From assembly GCA_038528965.1 (NCBI GenBank), contig JBCBEC010000006.1, forward strand, positions 186,001 to 250,000: a DNA stretch of 64,000 nucleotides, in the 5' to 3' direction. Origin of the DNA: Lewinella sp038528965 (GTDB taxonomy: Bacteria; Bacteroidota; Bacteroidia; Chitinophagales; Saprospiraceae). The notes beneath the pieces were generated by a model. The model saw only the letters and a list, made by a program, of their open reading frames with translations, had not been told where the DNA came from and did no database searches. Below, one piece after another: positions 7,524-16,944 of the stretch. Position numbers and translations under genes: made by a program. Within the stretch, counting starts at the first letter, position 1. Each line of letters opens with the position of its first letter.

Positions 7524-8264
7524 ATGAAAAACTTTTGGATGCCCCTTTTCACCTTTGCGCTATTGCTCACTTTTGGCGCGAGCTTCAGTTCTTGCGAACG
7601 CGATGAAGACGAAATGGAAATGGCCAGTATTTCCGACGAAGAAATCCTGGAAATTGTAAGCGGTGCAACGTTATCCAGTTCGGAAGGCATTACCGCCGAA
7701 GCCCTAGAAATGACGGCCGTGGCGGATGAAATTACGCAAGAAGGACAGCAACTCTCCAGCTGTGGCGAAACGGTCGACAGTACCTTCAACCGCATCATTG
7801 ACTTGGATCGCATTACTGGCGAGTACAACAACTACCTATTCTGGGGCTTCACTTGCAATGAGTTACAGCTACCTGTGAGCATCTTCTTCGGAAGGGAGAT
7901 GAGCGGCAACTACGAGACCCAACGCTGGCTGAGCAATGACGCAGCCACTAGTGAGTGGACCATTAACAACCTCCTCGCCGGTTCCAACTACGTCTTTGAT
8001 GGTCGTTACGAACGCAATGGCACACAGGAATCGAAAGTCCGAGAAATGCGTGCTTTCACGTCTACCATCGTCATTGAAATTGAAGATCTTAATATTTCGA
8101 AAAGCCAGCCAGAAATCACGAGCGGAATCGCCAGCTATACCCTATCCGGCACGGTGAATGGTGAAACCAGCTTTAATCATGAAGGCACAATTGTCTTTCT
8201 CGGAGATGGTACCGCCAATGTGATCATCAATGGAACGACCTACACCATTGACCTGAATCCCTAA
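7524..8264 (+). CDS. Hypothetical lipoprotein, probably surface exposed
   Basis: The 246-residue protein has a lipoprotein signal peptide ending in SFSSC (Cys at about residue 24). The residues directly after the Cys are strongly charged and acidic (ERDEDEMEM), which resembles the lipoprotein export signal that sends Bacteroidota lipoproteins to the cell surface. The remainder has no motif I recognise; the C-terminal half looks all-beta and ends in TVNGETSFNHEGTIVFLGDG. It has its own ATG at 7524 and a repeat-rich upstream region. It is probably monocistronic. Confidence 0.7.
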   Translation: MKNFWMPLFTFALLLTFGASFSSCERDEDEMEMASISDEEILEIVSGATLSSSEGITAEALEMTAVADEITQEGQQLSSCGETVDSTFNRIIDLDRITGEYNNYLFWGFTCNELQLPVSIFFGREMSGNYETQRWLSNDAATSEWTINNLLAGSNYVFDGRYERNGTQESKVREMRAFTSTIVIEIEDLNISKSQPEITSGIASYTLSGTVNGETSFNHEGTIVFLGDGTANVIINGTTYTIDLNP

Positions 8265-8386
8265 ATAAAGTGAGATTTGCCATTGACCTCCGTGCAAGAA
8301 CAACTGGAATAAGCGGAGCTACTTGCTTTTGTAGGTACGCTCCGCCAGTTGGCGCCAAAAATTACTAATACCATAAACATAGTGCG

Positions 8387-9199
8387 ATGCAAATTCTCGT
8401 TGACCAATTTGGCTGGCTCCCAACAGGTGTCTTAAGTACTGTATTTATCTTCTTACGATACGCTGTACTGGCGGGGCTTTGCTACTTCATCTTCTACGTC
8501 TGGCAAAGACAAGCTTTCCTTTCGCGAAAGATCCAGCGAAGGCTACCTAAGTTATCCGTCATACGCCACGAAATCAGCCATTCCCTGCTCACCGCAGGAG
8601 TCTTTGCACTGGCTGGCCTCGGGATTTATGGCCTACGATTGCTTGGCTGGTCCAAGATCTACCTTGAGGTAGCTGAATACGGATGGTGGTATTTATTGCT
8701 GAGTTTCGTTTTACTTGTGGTCCTGCACGACGCTTACTTTTACTGGATGCACCGAGCACTGCATCATCCAAAACTGTTTCGAGTCTTTCATCGCGTCCAT
8801 CACCAAAGTCATAACCCCACCCCCTGGGCTAGTTTAGCCTTTCACCCTTGGGAGGCCATTGCAGAAATTGCTATTATCCCAATTTTGGTACTTATCATCC
8901 CCTTCCATCCCATTGCTATTTTAGCCTTTGCCAGTTGGTCTTTGCTGTGGAACATCATTGGACATCTTGGTTATGAATTATTTCCAGCGGGCTGGGTGGA
9001 TCATCCCGTTCTGAAATGGTTCAACACCTCTACACATCATAACCTGCACCACAAGTATGCACATGGCAATTACGGTTTGTACTTCAACTGGTGGGACCAT
9101 TGGATGGGAACCAACCGGCCAGAGTACAAACCTTACTTTCGGGCCCTAACCGCTAAGAAAAAAGAGGAGGAAGGTTTGATAGAGCTACACATAGATTAA
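8387..9199 (+). CDS. Sterol desaturase / fatty acid hydroxylase family protein
   Basis: The 270-residue integral membrane di-iron oxygenase shows the eight-histidine pattern: HDAYFYWMHRALHH, then FHRVHHQSH, and near the C-terminus STHHNLHHKYAHGNYG. Four to five hydrophobic segments flank these clusters. Members hydroxylate or desaturate lipid chains (sterols, carotenoids, fatty acids) at the inner membrane; which lipid is used here cannot be read from the sequence. The start is ATG at 8387. It is convergent with the Smr gene, whose stop is 14 bp away. Confidence 0.88.
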   Translation: MQILVDQFGWLPTGVLSTVFIFLRYAVLAGLCYFIFYVWQRQAFLSRKIQRRLPKLSVIRHEISHSLLTAGVFALAGLGIYGLRLLGWSKIYLEVAEYGWWYLLLSFVLLVVLHDAYFYWMHRALHHPKLFRVFHRVHHQSHNPTPWASLAFHPWEAIAEIAIIPILVLIIPFHPIAILAFASWSLLWNIIGHLGYELFPAGWVDHPVLKWFNTSTHHNLHHKYAHGNYGLYFNWWDHWMGTNRPEYKPYFRALTAKKKEEEGLIELHID

Positions 9200-9213
9200 A
9201 GGGAGCAACAGCA

Positions 9214-10281
9214 CTAGAAGATTACCTCCGTAGCGCCGTAACCATAGCGACCATGGTATTCGTTTTTGAAAGACTTCACCTCTGGTATATCTCTTAGGCG
9301 CTTCTGTACTTCTGCCCGCAACTTCCCCTCTCCTACTCCGTGGATAATGAACACCCGGTCTACTCCAATACGGATGGCCTGCTGCATGAAATCTTCAAAA
9401 TGGCTCAACTGCACGCCGAGGATTTGCTTCTTATCAATGGAGGTAGGATCATCTAGCAGGTTCTGAATATGTAGATCTATTTCGTTTTTGAAAGTAGCCA
9501 TCTCCCATACTTCATGCGGCATTTCCTGGAGATTGAACCAGCGGTTACTTTGTGATTTTTCAGCAGCTGCCTTGTTGGTATAGTGCTTCAGCGACTCCTT
9601 GGGAGCAATAGTCTTCGGTGACTCCTTTTTTTCGTTAAGGGCCTTTTCCGTGAAGAGTTGATACAACACCACTTGCCGGTTGAGATAAGGAGCAGTAGTG
9701 AGTTTATTAAAGAATTGGGTAGGTTTGAGTTTGAGTAGGCGTTCCAATCGCTGGCCCGTGCCTTTTCCCTCTGGTAGCAAGCGCCAGTTTTCCACCATCA
9801 CCTCGGCACTCTCATTCAACTCGGAGTAACGTAGACTGCCTGCTTCCACCATCGTACGTGGACCGAGACGCCCCTGCGTATTCCAGACCTTACGTTTTTT
9901 CAATTGTAGACCCAACTGATAGAGAAAATGAAGTTGGGTGTCATTGATTAGAAAAATTCGATAATAATCGGGACGCCCATCGGCCCTAAGTACGGGGTCG
10001 AATGCCAACTGTAAACCCTGTGGTTTGAGCACCATGTACTGGCTGCTCGTGGGTAAAGGTTGTAGCGGTAATGGCTCCACTTTCTTTTTACCCGGTACAA
10101 ATTTAGCCTTCACCTTAGAAGGCGTCTCAGACTCCAGGCGTTCAATGGCTTCCTGCAAAACGGGTATCACCTCCCCATCGGGTAAGCGCACTGCGATTAG
10201 ATCGTGCTCTAGCCAATCCTCGACCTCACCTACGTCTCCGGTATGAATCAACCTTACCTTTGTACCCTTGGAAAAAACCAT
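9214..10281 (-). CDS. DUF2027 / Smr-domain protein (MutS2-related)
   Basis: The 355-residue protein has an N-terminal Tudor/KOW-like segment (VRLIHTGDVGEVEDWLEHDL), a central beta-rich DUF2027 region (about 75-210), a charged linker, and a C-terminal Smr domain (about 272-355). The Smr domain shows the conserved DLHI near its start, HGVGEGKLR in the middle and a GYGATEVIF ending. Smr domains nick or bind nucleic acid; this architecture is a standard Bacteroidota protein of unproven role. The start is ATG at 10281. Confidence 0.85.
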   Translation of the reverse strand: MVFSKGTKVRLIHTGDVGEVEDWLEHDLIAVRLPDGEVIPVLQEAIERLESETPSKVKAKFVPGKKKVEPLPLQPLPTSSQYMVLKPQGLQLAFDPVLRADGRPDYYRIFLINDTQLHFLYQLGLQLKKRKVWNTQGRLGPRTMVEAGSLRYSELNESAEVMVENWRLLPEGKGTGQRLERLLKLKPTQFFNKLTTAPYLNRQVVLYQLFTEKALNEKKESPKTIAPKESLKHYTNKAAAEKSQSNRWFNLQEMPHEVWEMATFKNEIDLHIQNLLDDPTSIDKKQILGVQLSHFEDFMQQAIRIGVDRVFIIHGVGEGKLRAEVQKRLRDIPEVKSFKNEYHGRYGYGATEVIF

Positions 10282-10382
10282 TGCTTAGAAAAGTTATCTT
10301 TTATTTGTGGTGAACAAAGATCGTAACAAATTTCAGTAGCTTCTGCACATAGTGCGAATTGTTGTACTACTGTTCCATTATT

Positions 10383-11039
10383 ATGAAAAAACCTCGTTCT
10401 CTTCGTTGGCGTCTTGCACAGTGGTTGGAAATCCGCTGGTGGCAGCAATACCTCCGTCCCCAAGACAAACTTGACTACTACGAGAAAAAACGCCAGTATT
10501 GGCATCGAGTACTTACAACCCTGGCTTTTCCTGTACCAACCGAACAGCAAATTCTAGAAGTAGGTTGCGGCCCCGCCGGTATTTTCACCATCCTAAAGGA
10601 GTGTGAGGTACTGGCCCTCGACCCACTAATCACCGAATATACCACCAAAATCCCCCATTTTAATCCAGAAGACTACCCCTGGGTAAAATTTCAAAACATA
10701 ACCATTGAAGAGGCGCAGCTAACAGCCCGGCCCTTGGTCTTCTGTTTCAATGCCATCAATCATATCGCAAATTGGGAGAGAGGACTAGACCAACTCACTG
10801 TGCTCACACAAGCAGGAGGAACGCTCATCTTAGGGATAGATGTGCATAATCACTCCTGGCTCAAGTATGTGTTCCGTTGGCTACCAGGCGATGCACTTCA
10901 CCCACAGCAGCATGACCGAAATGACTACCTAGAGGCCATGCAGCAGCGGGGATGGAAAGTAAAAAAAGAACAGGTTTTAAAAAAAGGCCTTATCTTCGAT
11001 TACTGGACCGTTATTTTGCAACTTAATGCCGCTAAATAA
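10383..11039 (+). CDS. Class I SAM-dependent methyltransferase
   Basis: The 218-residue protein contains the glycine-rich SAM-binding motif ILEVGCGPAGIF (about residues 51-62), an acidic residue at the end of strand 2 (LALDPLI), and a motif-IV-like VFCFNAINHIANWE. The substrate is unknown. ATG at 10383 (MKKPRSLRWR) is preferred to an in-frame TTG at 10359. It is divergent from the DUF2027/Smr gene. Confidence 0.83.
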   Translation: MKKPRSLRWRLAQWLEIRWWQQYLRPQDKLDYYEKKRQYWHRVLTTLAFPVPTEQQILEVGCGPAGIFTILKECEVLALDPLITEYTTKIPHFNPEDYPWVKFQNITIEEAQLTARPLVFCFNAINHIANWERGLDQLTVLTQAGGTLILGIDVHNHSWLKYVFRWLPGDALHPQQHDRNDYLEAMQQRGWKVKKEQVLKKGLIFDYWTVILQLNAAK

Positions 11040-11134
11040 ACAGAAGACACCCATCCCATAAAGAAAGAAAATTATCATCCCAAAACTAGCAGCTATCCAA
11101 CACTATGATTGGGGCTGCTCAACTCATTGCAATC

Positions 11135-13252
11135 ATGCGCAAATCCCTACGCTTATCACTGCTCTTGTCCCTATTTTTCTTTAGTTCACAACTTGTTTAC
11201 GCCCAACTCTGGGACGGTGGCGGAGACGGCACCAGCTGGAATGATCCCCTCAACTGGGATGGCGATGTAGAACCCGCACTTGGGGCTGACGTAGACTTCA
11301 ATACTTCCGTTACGCTTACCCTATCCGGCAGTGGCACAGCTGCCTCTCCTTCGCAACTACTAGTGCGTGGTATGTCTACCGTTGTTAACCTAAATTTTGA
11401 CTTGGATGTTGGCAATCCTGCTTCCACTGATCCGGCCGTGGTAATCAATAATGGCGGAATGCTCAATGTCCTGGCGGGTAGAACCTTAATTGTTGACCAT
11501 AGTGCGACCGAGAATGCCGTACAGCTGAATGCATCAGCATCCTTAATCGTTCAAGAAGAAGCCATATTAATGGTTTTACAAGCCAATCGAGGTATCAATG
11601 TAGGAGGAGCTCTTTCCTCTTTTGCCAACGGCGGTACTGTATCCCTCAACGGCTGTTCGAATCACGCTATCTTTCTACAACCCAATACGGGTTTGCTGAA
11701 CAGCGGACTCATCGAAATTACCAGCCCCGGGCGTAACGGTGTTTATAATCAGGGTGGCTTCGTCAACCTGGGAGGCACCATTAATATTACTACCCCTGCC
11801 CAACGTGGCATCCAAAACGTGCAGGCTGCCGCCCCAGACATTACCACCTTTTCCAATACTGGTTCGGGTACTATCTTGATCACCAGCCCGGGAGATGATG
11901 GCATACGCTCGCAAGCTACTTTCTTGAATGATACCGATGCGAAAATTACCGTTCAGGACGCCATGGATGACGGCATTGAACTCATTGGCGACGTATTCAC
12001 GAACAACGGAACAATCAATATCAATTGCCGCGCCGGAGCCATTGCCTCTGGTCCGGGATTAGCGGTAGGAACCAGTTCTGTGGCCGCTACCTTCATCAAC
12101 ACCAGTAATAATTCCCTGAATATCAATGCCGGTGGTAGCACGAGTGCCCGCAGTATATTTGTCTACGGTATGGGTACTTTACAAAACACGGGTACCATTA
12201 GCTCTTCTGGTGGTAGTCCTACGCTCAATGTGTTTATCCAAGGTGTATTCAGCAACGCTGTTGGAGGCACGATAAACATGAATGGCGTGCGAATCACTAA
12301 CGCCGGTGACTTCACGAACGATGGTCTAATCAACTCCACTTACACGGGTGGTCCAGGAGTATTAACTAACTCCTTTGGCACCTCTCTTAATCGTGCATTT
12401 TACGATTATCAGAGCATTAGCAACTTTAGTAACGGTGCCGGATCAATAACGAATGAAGGGACCGACTTAAGCGACGTCGCGCAGTACACTATTGACTTTG
12501 CGGGCACCTGTGCCGCTGTTATGCAAGTCACCGCTATCTACGAATGGATTAGTGGAGCTAATACTGTAGGTTCAAATGATGGCTCGGGAAATATTACGGC
12601 CCTGCCTGGCACCATTGATGGAAGCTTAAGCATGAGTCCTTCCGTTTTTCCTGGGATCATATTCAATGTGATCAATGTTTGTGCCGCCTCCCTCCCTATT
12701 GATCTACTTAGCTTCACCGCCGAGCCCAACGACAAAACTGTGATGCTAAAGTGGCAAACAGCCTCAGAGATCAACAACGACTTTATGGCAGTGGAGCGCA
12801 GCATCGACGGGCGAACTTTCCAAGAAATTGGCCGTCGAAATGGGGCCATAGAGTCGGTAGCAATCCAGAACTACCAGTTGGAGGATATTCGCCCTCAGCC
12901 TGGTGCTAACTATTATCGTCTACGACAAGTGGATACCGATGGCACCACCACCTATAGTGAAATTGTCAGTGTCTACTTTAAAGGGGAACAAACGGAGGTA
13001 GCCACACCCAAGATTTATCCTAACGTGGTATACAATGGGCAAAGCATCCAGCTAGACCTACAATCATTCCCTGTGGATTCTCCAATCAATTTATTGATTG
13101 TTGATATGCAGGGCCGCAGCTGGCCGTTGCGCACGCTAGACGGAGGTAGCAGCACCCAACAGGTACTCCCTAACCTGCCTGCGGGAACGTATATTCTACA
13201 GGCTACCAATCAAGTCAATAGTCAGACCTATCGTTTCGTAGTAGTGAAATAA
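11135..13252 (+). CDS. T9SS type A secreted protein with beta-helix repeats
   Basis: The 705-residue protein has a signal peptide (MRKSLRLSLLLSLFFFSSQL, cleaved near YAQ). Residues ~30-480 form irregular Asn/Gly/Thr-rich repeats (phrases such as NTGSGTILITSPGDDGI, FTNNGTININ) of right-handed beta-helix type. A short FN3-like module typical of T9SS cargo follows (LLSFTAEPNDKTVMLKWQTA and NYYRLRQVDTDGTTTYSEI). The last ~75 residues are a type A sorting domain: KIYPN, then VDMQGR, then LPAGTYILQA and the final strand YRFVVVK. Expected location is cell surface or medium. ATG at 11135 precedes the signal peptide; an ATG ten codons upstream is less likely. Confidence 0.88.
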   Translation: MRKSLRLSLLLSLFFFSSQLVYAQLWDGGGDGTSWNDPLNWDGDVEPALGADVDFNTSVTLTLSGSGTAASPSQLLVRGMSTVVNLNFDLDVGNPASTDPAVVINNGGMLNVLAGRTLIVDHSATENAVQLNASASLIVQEEAILMVLQANRGINVGGALSSFANGGTVSLNGCSNHAIFLQPNTGLLNSGLIEITSPGRNGVYNQGGFVNLGGTINITTPAQRGIQNVQAAAPDITTFSNTGSGTILITSPGDDGIRSQATFLNDTDAKITVQDAMDDGIELIGDVFTNNGTININCRAGAIASGPGLAVGTSSVAATFINTSNNSLNINAGGSTSARSIFVYGMGTLQNTGTISSSGGSPTLNVFIQGVFSNAVGGTINMNGVRITNAGDFTNDGLINSTYTGGPGVLTNSFGTSLNRAFYDYQSISNFSNGAGSITNEGTDLSDVAQYTIDFAGTCAAVMQVTAIYEWISGANTVGSNDGSGNITALPGTIDGSLSMSPSVFPGIIFNVINVCAASLPIDLLSFTAEPNDKTVMLKWQTASEINNDFMAVERSIDGRTFQEIGRRNGAIESVAIQNYQLEDIRPQPGANYYRLRQVDTDGTTTYSEIVSVYFKGEQTEVATPKIYPNVVYNGQSIQLDLQSFPVDSPINLLIVDMQGRSWPLRTLDGGSSTQQVLPNLPAGTYILQATNQVNSQTYRFVVVK

Positions 13253-13277
13253 CCTTTACGAATTACTTCACCTGTTT

Positions 13278-13325
13278 CTATCCCGAATTTTCGCACCAGC
13301 CGAAAGTTCGGGATAGTTATTTTCA
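13278..13325 (+). terminator. Rho-independent terminator after the beta-helix gene
   Basis: CTATCCCGAA at 13278-13287 pairs with TTCGGGATAG at 13307-13316, and TTTCG (13289-13293) with CGAAA (13301-13305), leaving a 7-nt loop and one G-T pair. A T-rich run follows, 26 bp after the stop. Confidence 0.8.
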
Positions 13326-13438
13326 GGGGCCGTTCAGCCAGATGGCCATTTCCAGTGTTGCTATAAAAAGCACGTATCTTAGTGCTTAGAGACTTAATCT
13401 ACCTCTGATCACCCGAATCGACTAACAATACCTGTGTT

Positions 13439-15739
13439 ATGTATCGTCTGCTTCTCCTCATCCTAGCAGTTATGGGCTCTTGGCTGGTAGGCCAAGAAGT
13501 TTTAAGCCCAAAGGAAAAAGCTAGCACTCCAAAAGTTACTCCTACTTCAAAAGAGCACCCTTTTCCCTCCCGCCGACAGCTACAAAGAAGTGCCTGGAAT
13601 ACGAATGGCTGGCTCCTATTGTACGATGGAAACTCGACTGCGTTAAAACAGCTACTTGGTCCACTGCAAGAACAGTCATTTCGAGGAATTACTTTAGCTG
13701 TGCATCCCTGGCAAGAGGTTCCAGATAGCATCCAGCGAGCCTACCCAACTATCCTTATCGGAACTACTATCCCAGAAGAGGTAGAAACACACCTTGCCGA
13801 ACTTCCTGCAATAGACTGGAAAGAGCAGTATTTACAGCTTGGTGAAACCGCCTTAGAAGACAGTACGCTAGTTGCACAACTCAGTTATCTACCCGGCCCT
13901 TGGCAAGATACGCTGCCCATGCATCTCCTATGGGCCAGCAGCGAAGCGCCACTGTTGAAGCACGTGGAAGAACGCCTCGCCCGCGGATTTCGATCGTTCC
14001 TATGGACCTCTTGGGGCTACGAGATCATCGCAGCCGGCGAAACCCAATTCATGGGCTACTTTAACGATAGCACCTGGGTAATGGACCGCGAAATACACTT
14101 TGCTTTTGATGAAAAACCGATGGAAAGTGAACTAGGTGAAGTAGCCACATTTGAAACCTTTGACGGGGCAGAGATGCCTGACAAGGCCTGGTTAGAGCGT
14201 TTAGGGCTGGCAAAACAGCAAATTCAGGTCTTCTGTGAAACCACGGATTTACCGCCAATCCCCATTAAATTGTACCCTACGGTAGAGCGCAAGGCCTTAC
14301 GTACCAAATTCATGGAGCAGGTCCACCTTGGTTCCCACGCCGAGGCGGTCCATATTGTAGCAGATGATGACCTACAAGCTACCGAATGGGGTTTACCCTA
14401 CTGCGTATGGTTGCGGCAAGCCCTGGGCAAACCAAAGCAAGAATTACTAGAGCTGGGTCTGAGTTACCAATGGATTGATACCCTGCGAGGTCATTCCTGG
14501 CGCAGCTGGGTGCGACAGCTTGCGGAAGCGGATGCCCTCCCTCCCGCGGAAGCGCTACTAGATGGCCGAACCATGCGGCAGGAATATCCACTCATTGGCT
14601 CATTGGCCGCTGGCGCCTGGGTAGATTACCAATTGCAGACCAAAGACCGCAGTACTTTCCTGGATTACTACAAGCAAAATTCTTCAGCGCCCAATCAACG
14701 TTCCTATCAGGACTGGAAAGCGTGGATACGCTCCACTTATCCACCTTTCCAAACCACTAAAACCACACCCACACCGCAAAAATTAAATGGCTTCACGCTG
14801 GCCCACGAAGGCTATCGGATTTACAATGGTTACGGAGGGCAACGTGCCCAGCAGTCATTGGTGGCCATGCAGCAGATTGGTATTGATGCAGTGGCCGTGG
14901 TGCCCTATAGCTACATGGCCAATCCAAACCGACCAGACCCCATACCCGTTTCCAGGCAGGCTGGAGCGGAGAATGATGAAGCGGTTCTCTTCTCTCATTT
15001 CAGTGCTCAGGAACTCGGACAGTATACGCTGCTGAAACCACAGATCTGGTTAGGTAGTGGCAGTTGGCCCGGAGATGTAAACTTTAGTTCCGAAGCCGAA
15101 TGGGAGCAGTTTTTCACTTACTACAAGCGCTGGATCATGCACTATGCGCTACTTGGAGAACTCTACGGTTTTGATGGTTTTTGCATCGGTACCGAACTAC
15201 GCTATACCACCCTCCGGCAGCCCGACAAATGGCGCGCCCTCATTCAGGACATCCGCAAAGTCTACCGGGGCGACTTAACCTACGCCGCCAATTGGGGGGA
15301 GGAATGCGAAAAATTGACGTTCTGGAAGGATCTTGATTTTATCGGTGTCAATTGCTACTATCCATTGCACCAACAAGATAAGGCCAGTGAGGCCGAGCTA
15401 GCCCGCGGTGCAGAGCGAGTAGTGCAAAAACTGGAGCATATCCATGAGCAAGCCGATCGGCCAATCTGGCTGACCGAAATCGGGTACCGTAGTGCTACTT
15501 CAGCTTGGAAGAGCCCACACGCCGAAGCAGAACGTCGCGCTGTAGATGAGCAAGCTCAAGCCCAATGCTACGAAGCTATTCTGGCCGCAACTTACAATAA
15601 GGACTGGGTAGGAGGATACTTCTGGTGGAAATGGCCTTGCGATCTGAGTTATGACGAAGACCGAGGACGAGGATACATGCCCTTAGGTAAACCAGCCCAG
15701 CAAGTTCTTGCTCGCTATTATCTGGCAGAACAGCAATAA
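13439..15739 (+). CDS. GH113-like glycoside hydrolase (TIM-barrel beta-mannanase type)
   Basis: The 766-residue protein has an N-terminal signal peptide (residues 1-17) and a C-terminal (beta/alpha)8 domain from about residue 445. It resembles family GH113: the start LNGFTLAHEGYRIYNGYG, a probable acid/base glutamate in GFCIGTELRY, the strand LDFIGVNCYYPL, and a probable nucleophile in WLTEIGYRS, then GGYFWWKWPCD. GH113 enzymes hydrolyse beta-1,4-mannans. The ~400 residues before the barrel are unrecognised and include a peptidase-like or chaperone-like alpha region (LPPAEALLDGRTMRQEYP). There is no T9SS sorting domain, so it is probably periplasmic. No sugar-uptake genes are next to it. Confidence 0.75.
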   Translation: MYRLLLLILAVMGSWLVGQEVLSPKEKASTPKVTPTSKEHPFPSRRQLQRSAWNTNGWLLLYDGNSTALKQLLGPLQEQSFRGITLAVHPWQEVPDSIQRAYPTILIGTTIPEEVETHLAELPAIDWKEQYLQLGETALEDSTLVAQLSYLPGPWQDTLPMHLLWASSEAPLLKHVEERLARGFRSFLWTSWGYEIIAAGETQFMGYFNDSTWVMDREIHFAFDEKPMESELGEVATFETFDGAEMPDKAWLERLGLAKQQIQVFCETTDLPPIPIKLYPTVERKALRTKFMEQVHLGSHAEAVHIVADDDLQATEWGLPYCVWLRQALGKPKQELLELGLSYQWIDTLRGHSWRSWVRQLAEADALPPAEALLDGRTMRQEYPLIGSLAAGAWVDYQLQTKDRSTFLDYYKQNSSAPNQRSYQDWKAWIRSTYPPFQTTKTTPTPQKLNGFTLAHEGYRIYNGYGGQRAQQSLVAMQQIGIDAVAVVPYSYMANPNRPDPIPVSRQAGAENDEAVLFSHFSAQELGQYTLLKPQIWLGSGSWPGDVNFSSEAEWEQFFTYYKRWIMHYALLGELYGFDGFCIGTELRYTTLRQPDKWRALIQDIRKVYRGDLTYAANWGEECEKLTFWKDLDFIGVNCYYPLHQQDKASEAELARGAERVVQKLEHIHEQADRPIWLTEIGYRSATSAWKSPHAEAERRAVDEQAQAQCYEAILAATYNKDWVGGYFWWKWPCDLSYDEDRGRGYMPLGKPAQQVLARYYLAEQQ

Positions 15740-15782
15740 AACGCGAAAAACTTAACTTGTCCTTCCTAAACGTAAAGCACGC

Positions 15783-16256
15783 ATGAATCGCTTAGCAAAA
15801 GCTGTCACAAAACTCTCAGCCTACCCCAATTGGGTGTTGTCCTTTGTTATTGGCCGGATGGTAAAATTCACGGGCACTGCTGGTATTTCGTACGACATGA
15901 TGACGAGCGACAAGGTCATCGTGAGCATGAAGAACCGGCCTAAAGTCCGCAATCACATCGGCCAAATTCATGCTGCCGCAATGATGCTTTTGGCAGAAAC
16001 AGCAACGGGAATGGTACTGGGGATGAATGTGCCAGATGATAAGCTCCCCTTGCTCAAGTACATGAACAGCAAGTTTGTGAAGCGTTCGCAAGGCCAAATG
16101 ATCGCCGAAGCTACCTTGACCGAAGAGCAGAAGCAGCAAATCATGAGCGTAGAAAAGGGTGATGTGGTGATCCAGGTCAAAATAACGGACGAGGCCAACA
16201 ATGAACCTGTGCTGTGTGAGGTATGTTGGGCCTGGATTCCTAAGAAGCGCAAATAA
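15783..16256 (+). CDS. DUF4442 (hotdog-fold thioesterase-like) protein
   Basis: The 157-residue protein matches the DUF4442 hotdog family: an N-terminal helix, the central helix region NHIGQIHAAAMMLLAETATG typical of hotdog thioesterases, and beta strands such as GDVVIQVKITDEANNEPV. It is probably an acyl-CoA thioesterase-like protein of unknown substrate. It lies 43 bp after the glycosidase and 29 bp before the HTH gene, in a run of genes on the same strand. Confidence 0.8.
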   Translation: MNRLAKAVTKLSAYPNWVLSFVIGRMVKFTGTAGISYDMMTSDKVIVSMKNRPKVRNHIGQIHAAAMMLLAETATGMVLGMNVPDDKLPLLKYMNSKFVKRSQGQMIAEATLTEEQKQQIMSVEKGDVVIQVKITDEANNEPVLCEVCWAWIPKKRK

Positions 16257-16285
16257 AACCTACCTCAAAAGATAATCCCAATCTG

Positions 16286-16927
16286 ATGAACCGGCTCTCC
16301 CGATTAATGGCCATCCAGCCCCAGTTACAGGCACGCCGCGTAGTGAGAGCCAAGGACATTGCCGAGCGTTTCGATATCAGCCTACGGACAGTTTATCGCG
16401 ATATACGCGCCCTACAAGATGCCGGTATCCCAATCAGTGGGGAAGCGGGCCAAGGCTACTACCTCATAGATGGGTTTACCTTGCCCCCCGTCTCTTTTAC
16501 CGAAGAAGAAGCTAACGCTTTAGTCACCGCCGAGAAATTTGTCCTGGCCAACGCTGAAGGCTCTTTTATTGAGCAATACGGCAATGCCTTGATCAAGATT
16601 CGATCGGTTCTACGCGGACAGCAAAAAGATCGCACCGATTTACTTAGTAGTCGCATCAGCTCTGCCGAACTACAGGCAGCTTCAGCTCAACTACAGGAAG
16701 AGTTTCTAAGTAAGCAGCCTGGGTATTTGCAAAGAGACCTCTTGAAAAAGTCAGAAGAGGAGTATATCGACATCGTGCATTGGGCCAGTCACAGTGATGC
16801 GCAACAGGCTATGCAGGCCGCCCCGCAACACGAAGTTTGCCAAGCTTATTTCGGACTCATGGCGACAGTAGGTGATGGTCCGGAGGGAGGAGTGTCGCAT
16901 TTTTCCTTACTTTCATCTTACCGCTAG
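16286..16927 (+). CDS. DeoR/YafY-type HTH protein fused to an ABM-like domain
   Basis: The 213-residue protein has residues 1-115 that match the N-terminus of YafY/WYL regulators: an HTH_11 winged helix (VVRAKDIAERFDISLRTVYR), the wing GIPISGEAGQGYYLIDGF, and the PPVSFTEEEANAL connector. These regulators normally continue into a WYL ligand domain and reach 300-330 residues. Here, from about residue 125, the sequence instead resembles an antibiotic-biosynthesis-monooxygenase (ABM) ferredoxin-like domain: EEFLSKQPGYLQRDLL, then YIDIVHWASHSDAQQAM and CQAYFGLM. The first strand expected of an ABM domain is missing. It could be a real one-component sensor or the product of an in-frame deletion between neighbouring genes. 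Confidence 0.75.
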   Translation: MNRLSRLMAIQPQLQARRVVRAKDIAERFDISLRTVYRDIRALQDAGIPISGEAGQGYYLIDGFTLPPVSFTEEEANALVTAEKFVLANAEGSFIEQYGNALIKIRSVLRGQQKDRTDLLSSRISSAELQAASAQLQEEFLSKQPGYLQRDLLKKSEEEYIDIVHWASHSDAQQAMQAAPQHEVCQAYFGLMATVGDGPEGGVSHFSLLSSYR

Positions 16928-16944
16928 ACCACTTAAAAACCAGT

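Noticed and set aside
13399..13731. Antisense 110-codon frame over the start of the GH113-like gene
   Set aside because: Opposes the signal peptide and first residues of a larger, well-supported gene.
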